A stretch of 64,000 bases of DNA, from assembly GCA_964489055.1 (NCBI GenBank), contig CAZAXF010000006.1, forward strand, positions 16,159-80,158, read 5' to 3'. The position numbers and the translations under genes were made by a program. Below the pieces are notes generated by a model that did not search any database, was not told the DNA's origin, and saw nothing but the letters and a program-made list of their open reading frames with translations. Shown in pieces: positions 1 to 8,230 of the stretch. The DNA is from 66-474 sp964489055. Lineage in GTDB: Bacteria > Pseudomonadota > Gammaproteobacteria > Xanthomonadales > Rhodanobacteraceae. Positions within the stretch are counted from its first letter, which is position 1. Every line of letters begins with the position of its first letter.

Positions 1-1
1 C

Positions 2-448
2 AAGACCGACGCCGACAAGGCCGCCAAGCTTGCCAAAAAGGTCGCCAAGGGCAAGCGCTTCGACTTGAACGACATGAAGGAACAGCTCGACCAGATGCTC
101 AACATGGGCGGCCTGGCCGGTTTGATGGACAAGCTGCCCGGCGTGTCCTCGCTGCCCGACAAGGTGAAGTCGCAGGTCAACGACAAGGAAGTGAAGAAGA
201 TGATGGCGATCATCGACTCGATGACCAAAAAGGAACGCCGTCATCCCAAGCTGCTGAACGGTTCGCGTCGCCGCCGCGTCGCGCTCGGCTCGGGCACCCA
301 GCCGGCCGATGTCAACCGCCTGCTCAAGCAGTACACGCAGATGGAAAAGATGATGGGCAAGTTCGCCCGCGGCGGCATGAAGGGCCTGAAGCGGCAAATG
401 GCTGGCGCCATGCGCGGCATGGGCGGGCGCGGAATGCCGCCGCACTGA
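2..448 (+). CDS. ffh: Signal recognition particle protein Ffh, C-terminal part (5' truncated by window edge)
   Basis: The 148 visible residues are the methionine-rich M domain of Ffh, which binds 4.5S RNA and hydrophobic signal sequences during co-translational membrane targeting. The frame is open from base 2. Visible family landmarks are FDLNDMKEQLDQM, the LAGLMDKLPG finger-loop region, GSRRRR and DVNRLLKQY of the RNA-binding helices, and a Met/Gly-rich tail (MRGMGGRGMPPH). The NG GTPase domain lies upstream of the window. In many gammaproteobacteria ffh is directly followed by rpsP; here a divergent antiporter gene sits between them. Identity is secure; only the N-terminal extent is unknown. 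Confidence 0.97.
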   Translation, partial: KTDADKAAKLAKKVAKGKRFDLNDMKEQLDQMLNMGGLAGLMDKLPGVSSLPDKVKSQVNDKEVKKMMAIIDSMTKKERRHPKLLNGSRRRRVALGSGTQPADVNRLLKQYTQMEKMMGKFARGGMKGLKRQMAGAMRGMGGRGMPPH

Positions 449-637
449 TCGGGCTCGGGGACAATCCCTCTTGTACGAAGTGTGTCGTTGCGAAGCATCG
501 GCGGGATGCTGCTGCCGACATTGGTGGCCTGATGTTGCGTCGTCGTGTTGTCCGGACGCGTTTCCTGCGCGCGGCCACCGGCATGGCCGGCCTGCTTGCG
601 CGTCTCGCACCAGGCCAGGCGGGTCGGCGCAGACAGA

Positions 638-2338
638 CTAGGGTTCGTCTTCCTCATCTTCCAGGATCGGCCGGTAGCCCCAGTCGCGCATGTCCTGCAG
701 CGTCTCGTCGACTTCGTCGGATGACAGGTTGAGCATCTGCAGGGCGGTCGCGCCGAGGCGCAGGCTTGCTTCGATGGCTTCCGGATAGGCCTGGGCCGCG
801 CCGGCATCGAGCAGGCGGGAGCTGGCCTGCAGATCCCGTGCGCGGGCGATCACGGGCACGTGCGGGCAGTTTCGCTGGATATAGGTCATGGTGCGCATCG
901 CCGTTTCCGGGTCGTCCACCGCGATCACGACCAGCGAGGCCCGTTCAACGTGCAGCGAGGCCAGCAACCCCGGGTCGGCGATGTTGCCGAGCCAGACCGC
1001 GTGGCCATCCGCGCGCCCCTGCGCCACCCGCTCCGGATCGGGATCGACCGCCACGAACGGGATGCCGCGCGAATGCAACAACACGGCGATGGTGTGGCCG
1101 ACCCGGCCGTAGCCACCGATCACCACCTGGGAATCGACGGTCTCGTCCAGACCCGGGCCGTTCGCTGCGGCCGGCGCCCGGGACAGCCAGCCCGCAATGA
1201 CGCCATTGAAGCGGATCAACACGGCGCCGAGGACCATCGACAACAATACCGAGGAGATCGCGATCTGGCCGAGCGCAACGGAGATGGTGTTCGAATCCAG
1301 CGCGATGGCGATCAGCGCGAGGCCGAATTCACCGCCGACGCCCAGCATCAAGCCGGTTCGCCAGGCCATGCGCATGTCGGTGCCGGTCCTGCGCACCATG
1401 CCGGCCACCAGCAGCGTCTTGCTGATGACGATGAGCAACGCGCACAACACGACCCAGTACCAGATCGGCGGGATCGCCATCGGATTGAAGCGCATGCCGA
1501 TGCCGATGAAGAACAACCCCAGCAGCACATCGCGGAACGGGCCGATGCTCGACTCCACCTGGTGCCGGAATTCGGTCTCGCCCAGCACCATGCCGGCGAT
1601 GAATCCACCGAAGGCGAGTGACAGGCCGAAGCTGTTGGTGATCCAGGCGGCCAGCAGGGCGACCAGCAGCACGGCCAGCGTGAAGATTTCCGCCGACTGG
1701 CGCCCGGACACCACCCGGAACAGCGGGCGCAGCACCCAGCGCCCGACAAAGAACACCAGCGCGAAGGCCAGCACGGCCTTGCCCAGCGCGATGCCAAGCG
1801 TTCCGGCCAGGACCCCGGCGGCAACCGACGTCCCCAGTACCGGAATGACCACCAGGAACGGCACCGCGGTGACGTCCTGGAACACCGACATCGCCAACCC
1901 GAGGCGACCGTGCGGGGTGTTTGCTTCGCTTTGCTCGGACAGCAGGCTGGCAATGATCGTGGTGGATGACTGGGCAAACACGGCGCCGAACACGAACGCG
2001 GCGATGACCGGCAGCCCCGCCAGCCACATGATGGATCCGCCCACCAGCGTGGTGAACGCCACCTGCCCGGTACCCAGGCCCAGCACCCGATGGCGCAGGG
2101 CGTGGATCTGCGGCAACGAGAAGTTGAGGCCGATGGTGAACAGCAGGAACACCACGCCGAATTCCGCCAATGCGTGCAGCCCCGGCATCGACACGACCGG
2201 CCCGATCGTGTGCGGCCCGACGATGATCCCGACCAGCAGATAGCCCAGGCTGGTCGGGATGCGCAGGCGGCGGAACACGGCGATCACGACGATCGCCACG
2301 ACCATGAGCAGGATGATTTGTGCGAGGTATTCCATCAT
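638..2338 (-). CDS. CPA2-family monovalent cation:proton antiporter, KefB/KefC type
   Basis: Integral inner-membrane cation/proton antiporter of about 566 residues. The N-terminal ~390 residues form roughly a dozen hydrophobic segments with the family's LGYLLVGIIVGPHTIG and FGVVFLLFTIGLNFS signatures and FAQSSTTIIASLL further on. A C-terminal RCK/TrkA-N nucleotide-binding domain begins at VVIGGYGRVGHTIAVLLHSRGIPFVAVDPDPERV (Gly-x-Gly-x-x-Gly). I chose the first ATG at 2338 because the first membrane segment starts just after it; an upstream TTG at 2395 would add 19 residues, and neither start has a strong Shine-Dalgarno sequence. The gene is divergent from rpsP and convergent with ffh. Whether the exported ion is K+ or Na+, and whether glutathione adducts gate it as in E. 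coli Kef, cannot be read from sequence. Confidence 0.88.
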   Translation of the reverse strand: MMEYLAQIILLMVVAIVVIAVFRRLRIPTSLGYLLVGIIVGPHTIGPVVSMPGLHALAEFGVVFLLFTIGLNFSLPQIHALRHRVLGLGTGQVAFTTLVGGSIMWLAGLPVIAAFVFGAVFAQSSTTIIASLLSEQSEANTPHGRLGLAMSVFQDVTAVPFLVVIPVLGTSVAAGVLAGTLGIALGKAVLAFALVFFVGRWVLRPLFRVVSGRQSAEIFTLAVLLVALLAAWITNSFGLSLAFGGFIAGMVLGETEFRHQVESSIGPFRDVLLGLFFIGIGMRFNPMAIPPIWYWVVLCALLIVISKTLLVAGMVRRTGTDMRMAWRTGLMLGVGGEFGLALIAIALDSNTISVALGQIAISSVLLSMVLGAVLIRFNGVIAGWLSRAPAAANGPGLDETVDSQVVIGGYGRVGHTIAVLLHSRGIPFVAVDPDPERVAQGRADGHAVWLGNIADPGLLASLHVERASLVVIAVDDPETAMRTMTYIQRNCPHVPVIARARDLQASSRLLDAGAAQAYPEAIEASLRLGATALQMLNLSSDEVDETLQDMRDWGYRPILEDEEDEP

Positions 2339-2441
2339 GTCCGTGATCGCGGGAATGCGGGGAAAATCCGGTATCGTCGTTGCCGCAGGTTCCAAGGGTA
2401 GCTACGCGCGCTCCGGGGATTGCCGACCCGGCCATTGCCCC

Positions 2442-2470
2442 TCGCATTTCATGCATTTTGCCTCTACAAT
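2442..2470 (+). promoter_or_regulatory. Putative sigma-70 promoter of the rpsP-rimM-trmD-rplS operon
   Basis: A TACAAT -10 hexamer lies at 2465-2470 with a weak TCGCAT -35-like hexamer 17 bp upstream at 2442-2447. It sits in the divergent interval between the antiporter gene and rpsP, 69 bases before the rpsP start. Only the -10 is convincing. Confidence 0.4.
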
Positions 2471-2539
2471 TGCCCGTTTCCGCGCCCGGCGGTCGCCCGC
2501 GACCGGTCCGTGGCCGTTCCATTTCGGAGTTGACAGATC

Positions 2540-2803
2540 ATGGTGAGGATTCGTCTTTCGCGCGCCGGCGCCAAGGGCAGGCCGTTCTACCACGTGGTGG
2601 TGACCGACCAGCGCAGCCGCCGCGACGGCCGCAACATCGAGCGCCTGGGGTACTTCCATCCCGGCGCCGCCGGCGAGCACGACCAGCGTCTGGTGCTGGA
2701 CGTCGAGAAGCTCAATGCTTGGGTTGCCAAGGGCGCGCAGTGCTCGGACAAGGTCCGGGCGCTGGCCAAGGAAGCGGCCAGGCAGCAGGCGGCCGCTGCC
2801 TGA
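2540..2803 (+). CDS. rpsP: 30S ribosomal protein bS16
   Basis: An 87-residue small-subunit protein needed for 30S assembly. It begins MVRIRLSRAGAKGRPFYHVVVTDQRSRRDGR, the highly conserved bS16 N-terminus, followed by IERLGYFHPGA. Length matches the family (80-90 residues), with a short Ala-rich tail. It is the first gene of the classic operon rpsP-rimM-trmD-rplS, which couples ribosome synthesis, 30S maturation and tRNA modification. The rimM start lies 4 bases after its stop, indicating translational coupling. Confidence 0.98.
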   Translation: MVRIRLSRAGAKGRPFYHVVVTDQRSRRDGRNIERLGYFHPGAAGEHDQRLVLDVEKLNAWVAKGAQCSDKVRALAKEAARQQAAAA

Positions 2804-2807
2804 CGCG

Positions 2808-3323
2808 ATGAACGACGGGCGGCGCGTGCTGCTCGGGCGCATCGTCGGCGTGCACGGCGTGCGCGGTGCGGTGAAGCTGGAGTCGTACACCGAACCGCGC
2901 GTGGCGATTTTCGATTACACGCCCTGGCTGCTGGAACGCGAAGCCGGGCGCTTCGACGAAATCGCCGAAGTTTCAGGCCACGCCCAGGGCAAGGGCATCG
3001 TGGCCACGCTGGCGGGCATCGTCGATCGCGATGCCGCGGCAGGATTGATGGGCGTCCGGATTTTCGTGCCGCGCGCGGCGTTGCCGGAACCCGAATCCGG
3101 CGAGGTGTACCAGACGGACCTGGAAGGATTGCAGGTGGTCAACATGGCGGGCGAGGACCTGGGTCGCGTCAGCCATCTGTTCGACAACGGCGCGCACGAT
3201 GTGCTGGTGACGCGCGACGAAGCCGGACGGCAGCACCTGGTTCCGTACGTGATCGAGCGGTTCGTGAAATCGGTCGACCTGGATGCCGGATGCATCACGG
3301 TCGACTGGGACATCGACGATTGA
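2808..3323 (+). CDS. rimM: Ribosome maturation factor RimM
   Basis: A 171-residue 16S rRNA-processing factor that binds uS19 and assists maturation of the 30S head. The N-terminal RimM domain shows LGRIVGVHGVRGAVKLESYTEP. The C-terminal PRC-barrel begins near YQTDLEGLQVVN and contains GRVSHLFDNGAHDVLVTR and HLVPYVIERFVKSVDL, all typical. The ATG at 2808 follows rpsP by 4 bases and gives the expected N-terminus; upstream in-frame codons lie inside rpsP and are rejected. Second gene of the operon. Confidence 0.97.
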   Translation: MNDGRRVLLGRIVGVHGVRGAVKLESYTEPRVAIFDYTPWLLEREAGRFDEIAEVSGHAQGKGIVATLAGIVDRDAAAGLMGVRIFVPRAALPEPESGEVYQTDLEGLQVVNMAGEDLGRVSHLFDNGAHDVLVTRDEAGRQHLVPYVIERFVKSVDLDAGCITVDWDIDD

Positions 3324-3335
3324 GGCGCCGCGACC

Positions 3336-4097
3336 GTGCGCATCGACATCGTCACGCTGTTCCCGGAGTTCGTGCGCCAGTGCACGGGTTTCGGGGTGAT
3401 TGGCCGGGCCGTCGAGCGCGGCGCGCTGCAGGTTGAAGCGTGGAATCCACGCGACCGTGCCGAAGGCGGCTATCGCCGGGTCGACGACACGGTGTGTGGT
3501 GGCGGTCCGGGCATGGTGATGCTGATCGAGCCGCTGCGCCGCACGCTGGCGGCGGCACGCGAGGCGACGGGTGAGCCGGCGCCGGTGATTTTCCTGAGCC
3601 CGCAGGGACGGCGGCTCACGCAGGACAAGGTGCGGGATCTGGCGCGCTTGCCAAGGATGATCCTGTTGTGTGGGCGCTACGAAGGGATCGACGAGCGCCT
3701 GATCGAAAACGAGGTCGACGAGGAACTGTCGATCGGCGACTACGTGCTGTCGGGCGGCGAACTGGCCGCCGCGGTACTGGTCGATGCGGTGGGAAGGTTG
3801 CAGCAGGGCGTGCTGGGCGATGCCGGGTCCGCCGAGCAGGATTCGTTTTCCGACGGCCTGCTGGACTGCCCGCACTACACGCGGCCGGTCAGCCATGAGT
3901 ATGGCGACGTGCCGGCGGTGCTGCTGTCAGGCGACCATGCGGCGATTGCCGCTTGGCGCAGGAAGCAGGCGCTGGGCCGCACCTGGCTGAAGCGGCCGGA
4001 CCTGCTGCAGACGGTGGCGCTGGACGCCGAAGACGAAAAGTTGCTGGACGAATTCAAACGCGAACACAAGGGCAGGACCCATGAACAAGATCATTGA
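3336..4097 (+). CDS. trmD: tRNA (guanine-N1)-methyltransferase TrmD
   Basis: A 253-residue SPOUT methyltransferase that makes m1G37 in tRNAs reading CCN, CGG and CUN codons, suppressing +1 frameshifts. It starts at a GTG with MRIDIVTLFPEF. The conserved GGGPGMVM, the knot-forming LLCGRYEGIDERLIE and the following IGDYVLSGGELAA are all present. The usual PRDFA...RTVDD segment reads PRDRAEGGYRRVDD. Twelve bases separate it from rimM, and its 3' end overlaps the rplS start by 17 bases, a compact coupling within the rpsP operon. Confidence 0.97.
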   Translation: MRIDIVTLFPEFVRQCTGFGVIGRAVERGALQVEAWNPRDRAEGGYRRVDDTVCGGGPGMVMLIEPLRRTLAAAREATGEPAPVIFLSPQGRRLTQDKVRDLARLPRMILLCGRYEGIDERLIENEVDEELSIGDYVLSGGELAAAVLVDAVGRLQQGVLGDAGSAEQDSFSDGLLDCPHYTRPVSHEYGDVPAVLLSGDHAAIAAWRRKQALGRTWLKRPDLLQTVALDAEDEKLLDEFKREHKGRTHEQDH

Positions 4098-4461
4098 ACA
4101 ATTCGAAACCGCGCAGATGAAACGCGAGCTGCCGCCGTTCGCCGCCGGCGACACCGTGGTCGTCAACGTCAAGGTCAAGGAAGGCAACCGCGAACGCGTG
4201 CAGGCGTTCGAGGGCGTGTGCATCGCGCGCCGCAACCGCGGCCTGCATTCGGCCTTCACCGTGCGCAAGCTTTCGCACGGCACCGGCGTCGAGCGCGTGT
4301 TCCAAGCCTACAGCCCGGCCATCGACTCCATCGAGGTCAAGCGCAAGGGCAAGGTGCGCGGCGCCAAGCTGTACTACCTGCGCGGACTGGAAGGCAAGGC
4401 CGCACGCATCAAGGAAGACCTGGCCGCCAACCGCAAACCGGCCGCCTCGCGCGTCAAGTAA
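4081..4461 (+). CDS. rplS: 50S ribosomal protein bL19
   Basis: A 126-residue protein at the 30S-50S interface. MNKIIEQFETAQMKRELPPFAAGDTVVVNVKVKEGNRERVQAFEGVCIARRNRG and the FTVRKLSHGTGVERVFQAYSP block are diagnostic. The last 10-15 residues form a basic Ala/Lys/Arg tail. The start overlaps the 3' end of trmD by 17 bases, and a strong hairpin terminator follows 26 bases after the stop, closing the operon. Confidence 0.98.
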   Translation: MNKIIEQFETAQMKRELPPFAAGDTVVVNVKVKEGNRERVQAFEGVCIARRNRGLHSAFTVRKLSHGTGVERVFQAYSPAIDSIEVKRKGKVRGAKLYYLRGLEGKAARIKEDLAANRKPAASRVK

Positions 4462-4487
4462 CCGGTTTTTCCGCCAACCCAACGCCA

Positions 4488-4516
4488 GGCCGCGCGGCGC
4501 AATCCGCGCGGCCTTT
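4488..4516 (+). terminator. Intrinsic terminator after rplS
   Basis: A perfect 10-bp GC stem (GGCCGCGCGG paired with CCGCGCGGCC, 4488-4497 and 4504-4513) closes a six-base loop and is followed by TTT. It lies 26 bases past the rplS stop. Confidence 0.75.
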
Positions 4517-4559
4517 GCGTGTGCGCGTCGCCGCCACCCGATTGGCGCAAGGGCAACGG

Positions 4560-5098
4560 CGTCCTGCCACGGATCGACACGGATGCACACGGATTCAATC
4601 CTGATCCGGGATTGCTGTTCTTTATCCGTGCCATCCGTGTCCATCCGTGGCCAATGCTTTCATTCCGGCGGCGAAGGCAAGAGCGTTTTGCCACGGATTG
4701 ACACAGATGTACACGGATCCTGTTTCGGTCCGTGCCCGTCCGCGTCCATCCGCGTCCAGTGCTCTTGATCCGTGTCATCCGTGTTCATCCGTGGCCAATG
4801 CTTTCATTCCGGCGGCGAAGGCAAGAGCGTTTTGCCACGGATTGACACAGATGTACACGGATCCTGTTTCGGTCCGTGCCCGTCCGCGTCCATCCGCGTC
4901 CAGTGCTCTTGATCCGTGTCATCCGTGTTCATCCGTGGCCAATGCTTTCATTCCGGCGGCGAAGGCAAGAGCGTTTTGCCACGGATTGACACAGATGTAC
5001 ACGGATCCTGTTTCGGTCCGTGCCCGTCCGCGTCCATCCGCGTCCAGTGCTCTTGATCCGTGTCATCCGTGTTCATCCGTGGCCGATGCTTTTGATCA
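4560..5098. repeat. Tandem array of MITE-like CCACGGAT elements, 144-bp period
   Basis: Three almost identical 144-bp units begin with CCACGGATTGACACAGATG at 4691, 4835 and 4979; a diverged partial copy precedes them from about 4567. Each unit is a ~104-bp element whose left end is inverted at its right end (CATCCGTGTTCATCCGTGG), followed by a 40-bp linker (CCAATGCTTTCATTCCGG...). Because 144 is a multiple of 3, an open reading frame runs through the array, but it is repetitive and has no protein-like features. No gene is seen here. Confidence 0.85.
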
Positions 5099-5906
5099 AT
5101 CTCGCCCCGCCGTCATCACGAGGCCGACCCGACACCCCACGCCCTCGTCATTCCGGGGCCATCGTCGGCGCAGCCGGCGATGGAACCCGGAATCTGCTCG
5201 TGGGCATCGACCGGGTGTCAGGTGGGCCGATGAAAGGCAGATCCCGGGTTCCGTTCCGATGAAGCCGGAACGGCCCCGGGATGACGAGGGACAAGCGCGA
5301 CGACGTGTCTCGCGTAGCGTGCGCTCCGCGCACGGACGACCGATGCGCCCCCGCGCGCAGAACGCACGCTACGACGTGTCGTCATCCCGCGACCAACCCG
5401 GAGGGCTGGAACCCGAGGTGCATCTGTCGCTTGCCGGAAAGGCAACAGCTTCTTGCCACGGATGCACACGGATGCACACGGATTCAATCCTGACTCGGGA
5501 TTGCTGTTCTTTATCCGTGTCATCCGTGTGCATCCGTGGCCAATGCGTTCATTCCGGCGGCGAAGGCAAGAGCGGTTTGCCACGGATTGACACAGATGTA
5601 CACGGATCCTGTTTCGGTCCGTGCCCGTCCGCGTCCATCCGCGTCCAGTGCTCTTGATCCGTGTCATCCGTGTTCATCCGTGGCCGATGCTTTTGATCAA
5701 TCTCGCCCCGCCGTCATCACGAGGCCGACCCGACACCCCACGCCCTCGTCATTCCGGGGCCATCGTCGGCGCAGCCGGCGATGGAACCCGGAATCTGCTC
5801 GTGGGCATCGACCGGGTGTCAGGTGGGCCGATGAAAGGCAGATCCCGGGTTCCGTTCCGATGAAGCCGGAACGGCCCCGGGATGACGAGAGACAAGCACG
5901 ACGGCG
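4979..5906. repeat. 601-bp segmental duplication of compound intergenic repeats
   Basis: The stretch from 4979 to about 5305 is repeated, nearly identical, from 5580 to about 5906 (offset 601). Each copy holds a CCACGGAT element, then a TCATTCCGGGG...CCCCGGGATGACGAG compound palindrome, and ends in a GTAGCGTGCGCTCCGCGCAC hairpin. Between the copies lies another CCACGGAT element (5457-5540). The interval 4517-6046 holds no recognisable gene. Confidence 0.8.
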
Positions 5907-6046
5907 TGTCTCACGTAGCGTGCGCTCCGCGCGCGAATAGCGCCCGACGACATCGCGTCCATTTTCCCGGTGCATTGATCCGGCGCATCATCGCACTGCC
6001 TGGACGGCGTTACAGTGGCGGGGAGACCACACAGGAAAGGACGGCG

Positions 6047-6823
6047 ATGGACCAGACCCCACGTCTTGACGAACAGATTGTCCTGGTCAGCGGTGCCGGG
6101 CGCGGACTGGGCAGTGCGATTGCGCGGGCCTTCGTGCAGGTCGGCGCGCGCGTGGTCGTCAATTACCGGCGCAGCCGCGCGGCGGCCGAGGCGCTGGCGG
6201 ACGAGCTCGGCCACGATCGGGCGCTGGCCGCACAGGCCGACGTCACCGATGCAAGGCAGGTCGGCGCGATGCTGGATGCGGCCCGCGGCCATTTCGGCGA
6301 GCCGGTGACCACCGTGGTCAACAATGCGCTGGCGGATTTTTCCTTCAACGGCGATGCGCGTGCCAAGGGCGGCGAGATCCCCTGGAGCGACTTCGCGGCG
6401 CAGCTCGAAGGCAGCGTGCACGGCGCGCTCAACACCATCCAGGCCGCGGCGCCGGCGATGCGCGAACGCAAGTCCGGGCGCATCATCAACATCGGAAGCA
6501 ACCTGTTCCAGTACCCGGTGGTGCCCTACCATGACTACACCGCCGGCAAGGCCGCGCTGCTGTCGCTGACGCGCACCATGGCCGCGGACCTCGGCCCCGA
6601 CGGCATCACCGTCAACATGGTGTCCGGCGGCTTGCTGCGCACCACCGACGCCAGTGCGGCCACGCCCGAGGCCGTGTTCGACCTGATCGCCCAGAACACA
6701 CCGCTGCGACGCGTCGTCACGCCGGTGGAGTTCGCCGATGCGGTGCTGTTTTTCGCCTCGCCATGGGCGCGCGCGGTGACGGGGCAGAACCTCGTAGTCG
6801 ATGGCGGGCTGGTCAAGGATTGA
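6047..6823 (+). CDS. SDR-family NAD(P)-dependent oxidoreductase (3-oxoacyl-ACP-reductase-like)
   Basis: A 258-residue classical short-chain dehydrogenase/reductase. The Rossmann glycine motif is SGAGRGLGSAIA (about residues 15-26), followed by the NNA segment (VVNNALADF), the catalytic Ser in IINIGS and the YxxxK pair in HDYTAGKAAL. The C-terminal GQNLVVDGG is usual for FabG-like members. The ATG at 6047 has a good Shine-Dalgarno sequence (AGGAAAGG, ending about 8 bases upstream); the open frame extends further left only into repeats. It is co-directional with the aldo/keto reductase 50 bases downstream, so the pair may reduce related carbonyl substrates. The substrate is not predictable. Confidence 0.88.
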   Translation: MDQTPRLDEQIVLVSGAGRGLGSAIARAFVQVGARVVVNYRRSRAAAEALADELGHDRALAAQADVTDARQVGAMLDAARGHFGEPVTTVVNNALADFSFNGDARAKGGEIPWSDFAAQLEGSVHGALNTIQAAAPAMRERKSGRIINIGSNLFQYPVVPYHDYTAGKAALLSLTRTMAADLGPDGITVNMVSGGLLRTTDASAATPEAVFDLIAQNTPLRRVVTPVEFADAVLFFASPWARAVTGQNLVVDGGLVKD

Positions 6824-6873
6824 ATCCTCGCGGCGTATGCTGGAAGCATTGAGTTGAAACGGAGGACAAGCAA

Positions 6874-7755
6874 ATGACGGAAGCCGATGCCGCCGCCGCG
6901 GGCACGTTCCGCATGGGTGGCGAAATGGAAATCCATCGCCTGGGCTACGGCGCGATGCGCGTCACCGGCGCCGGCGTGTGGGGCGAACCCGACGATCGTG
7001 CCGGGTGCCTGGCGACGCTTCGCCGGGTGCCGGAACTTGGCGTGAACTTCATTGACACCGCCGATTCCTACGGCCCGGCGGTGTCCGAGCCGATGCTGCG
7101 CGAAGCACTGCATCCCTATCCCGGGGACATGGTGATCGCCACCAAGGGCGGACAGATCCGCACCGGTCCCAACGAATGGATTCCGCTCGGCCGGCCCGAC
7201 TACCTGTTGCAGCAGGTGAAGATGAGCTTGCGCTGGCTGGGCGTCGAGCAGATCGCGCTGTGGCAGTTGCACCGGATCGATCCGAAGGTGCCGCGCGATG
7301 AGCAGTTCGGCGCCATCAAAGCCATGCTGGACGAAGGATTGATCCGCTTTGCGGGCCTCAGCGAAGTCACGGTCGAGGAGATCGAGGCGGCGCGCAAGGT
7401 GTTTCCGGTTGCGACCGTGCAGAACCGCTACAGCGCGACGTATCGTGTCTATGATCCGGTGCTGGAATATTGCGAGACGCAAGGCATCGGATTCATTCCG
7501 TGGTATCCATTGTCCGGCGGCAGCCTGGCCAAACCGGACTCGCCGCTGGCGGAAATCGCGCGCCGCCACCAGGCCAGCCCGACCCAGGTCGCCATCGCGT
7601 GGCTGCTCAAGCGCAGCCCGGTGATGCTGCCGATCCCGGGCACGTCCAGGCGTGCGCACCTGGAAGAAAATGTCGCGGCCGCGAACATCGAGCTGTCCGA
7701 CGAAGAATACGAAGCCCTCGACACCCTGCCGCAGCCGCACAAATCTCACGGCTAG
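6874..7755 (+). CDS. Aldo/keto reductase family oxidoreductase
   Basis: A 293-residue NADPH-dependent TIM-barrel carbonyl reductase. The catalytic tetrad can be placed: Asp and Tyr in NFIDTADSYG, Lys in VIATKGG and His in LWQLHRIDP. The C-terminal cofactor segment reads LLKRSPVMLPIPGTSRRAHLEENVAAA. The start follows a GGAGGA ribosome-binding site. It lies 50 bases after the SDR gene with no terminator between, so the two are probably co-transcribed. Family-level identity is secure; the physiological substrate is unknown. Confidence 0.9.
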   Translation: MTEADAAAAGTFRMGGEMEIHRLGYGAMRVTGAGVWGEPDDRAGCLATLRRVPELGVNFIDTADSYGPAVSEPMLREALHPYPGDMVIATKGGQIRTGPNEWIPLGRPDYLLQQVKMSLRWLGVEQIALWQLHRIDPKVPRDEQFGAIKAMLDEGLIRFAGLSEVTVEEIEAARKVFPVATVQNRYSATYRVYDPVLEYCETQGIGFIPWYPLSGGSLAKPDSPLAEIARRHQASPTQVAIAWLLKRSPVMLPIPGTSRRAHLEENVAAANIELSDEEYEALDTLPQPHKSHG

Positions 7756-7881
7756 GTTGGGGTGAGCGCCAGCGAACCCCGAGGTCGCCCGCCCGCAGGC
7801 GCCCGCGGATTCGCGTCAGCACACCCGGTTTCGTGGCGTGCACTTGGTGCACGATGCCGTTCATGTGTTCGTGATGTCTCA

Positions 7882-8230
7882 TCGTGTGCGGAGCGCACGC
7901 TACGGGTTGCCGCAGGCGCAGGATGCCGGGTAGGGCGGGCACCGCCCGCCAACGGGGCACCACGATCAATCGTCGAATGGCCGGATCGTTTCGTCGTCGT
8001 CGGTGTCGGTGTCCTCGGTGCCGTCGGACTTGTCGCCGAGCAGCGGTCGTGTGTTCGTGTTGCCCGATCGTGCGCGGAGCGCACGCTACGGGTTGCCGCA
8101 GGCGCAGGACGCCGGGTAGGGCGGGCACCGCCCGCCAACGGGCACCACGATCAATCGTCGAACGGCCGGATTGTTTCGTCGTCGTCGGTGTCGGTCGCCT
8201 CGGTGCCGTCGGACTTGTCGCCGAGCAGCC
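7882..8230. repeat. ~165-bp duplication that copies the 3' end of the RND transporter gene
   Basis: Two near-identical copies lie about 186 bp apart: roughly 7882-8045 and 8068-8230. Each starts with a GTGCGGAGCGCACGCTAC hairpin and GGTTGCCGCAGGCGCAGGA, passes a GGGCGGGCACCGCCCGCC palindrome and ends in CTTGTCGCCGAGCAGC. In the right copy the last ~80 bp are the true C-terminal codons of the RND pump gene (stop at 8151-8153). The left copy is therefore a detached duplicate of that gene's tail. The 7756-8150 interval contains no independent gene. Confidence 0.8.

Noticed and set aside
4647..5657. 336-residue open frame through the 144-bp repeats
   Set aside because: Open only because 144 is divisible by 3; the translation is the same 48-residue low-complexity block repeated, with no start signal or homology-like features.
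7958..8045. Separate small gene downstream of the aldo/keto reductase
   Set aside because: It is a detached duplicate of the RND pump gene's 3' codons without a start or ribosome-binding site.
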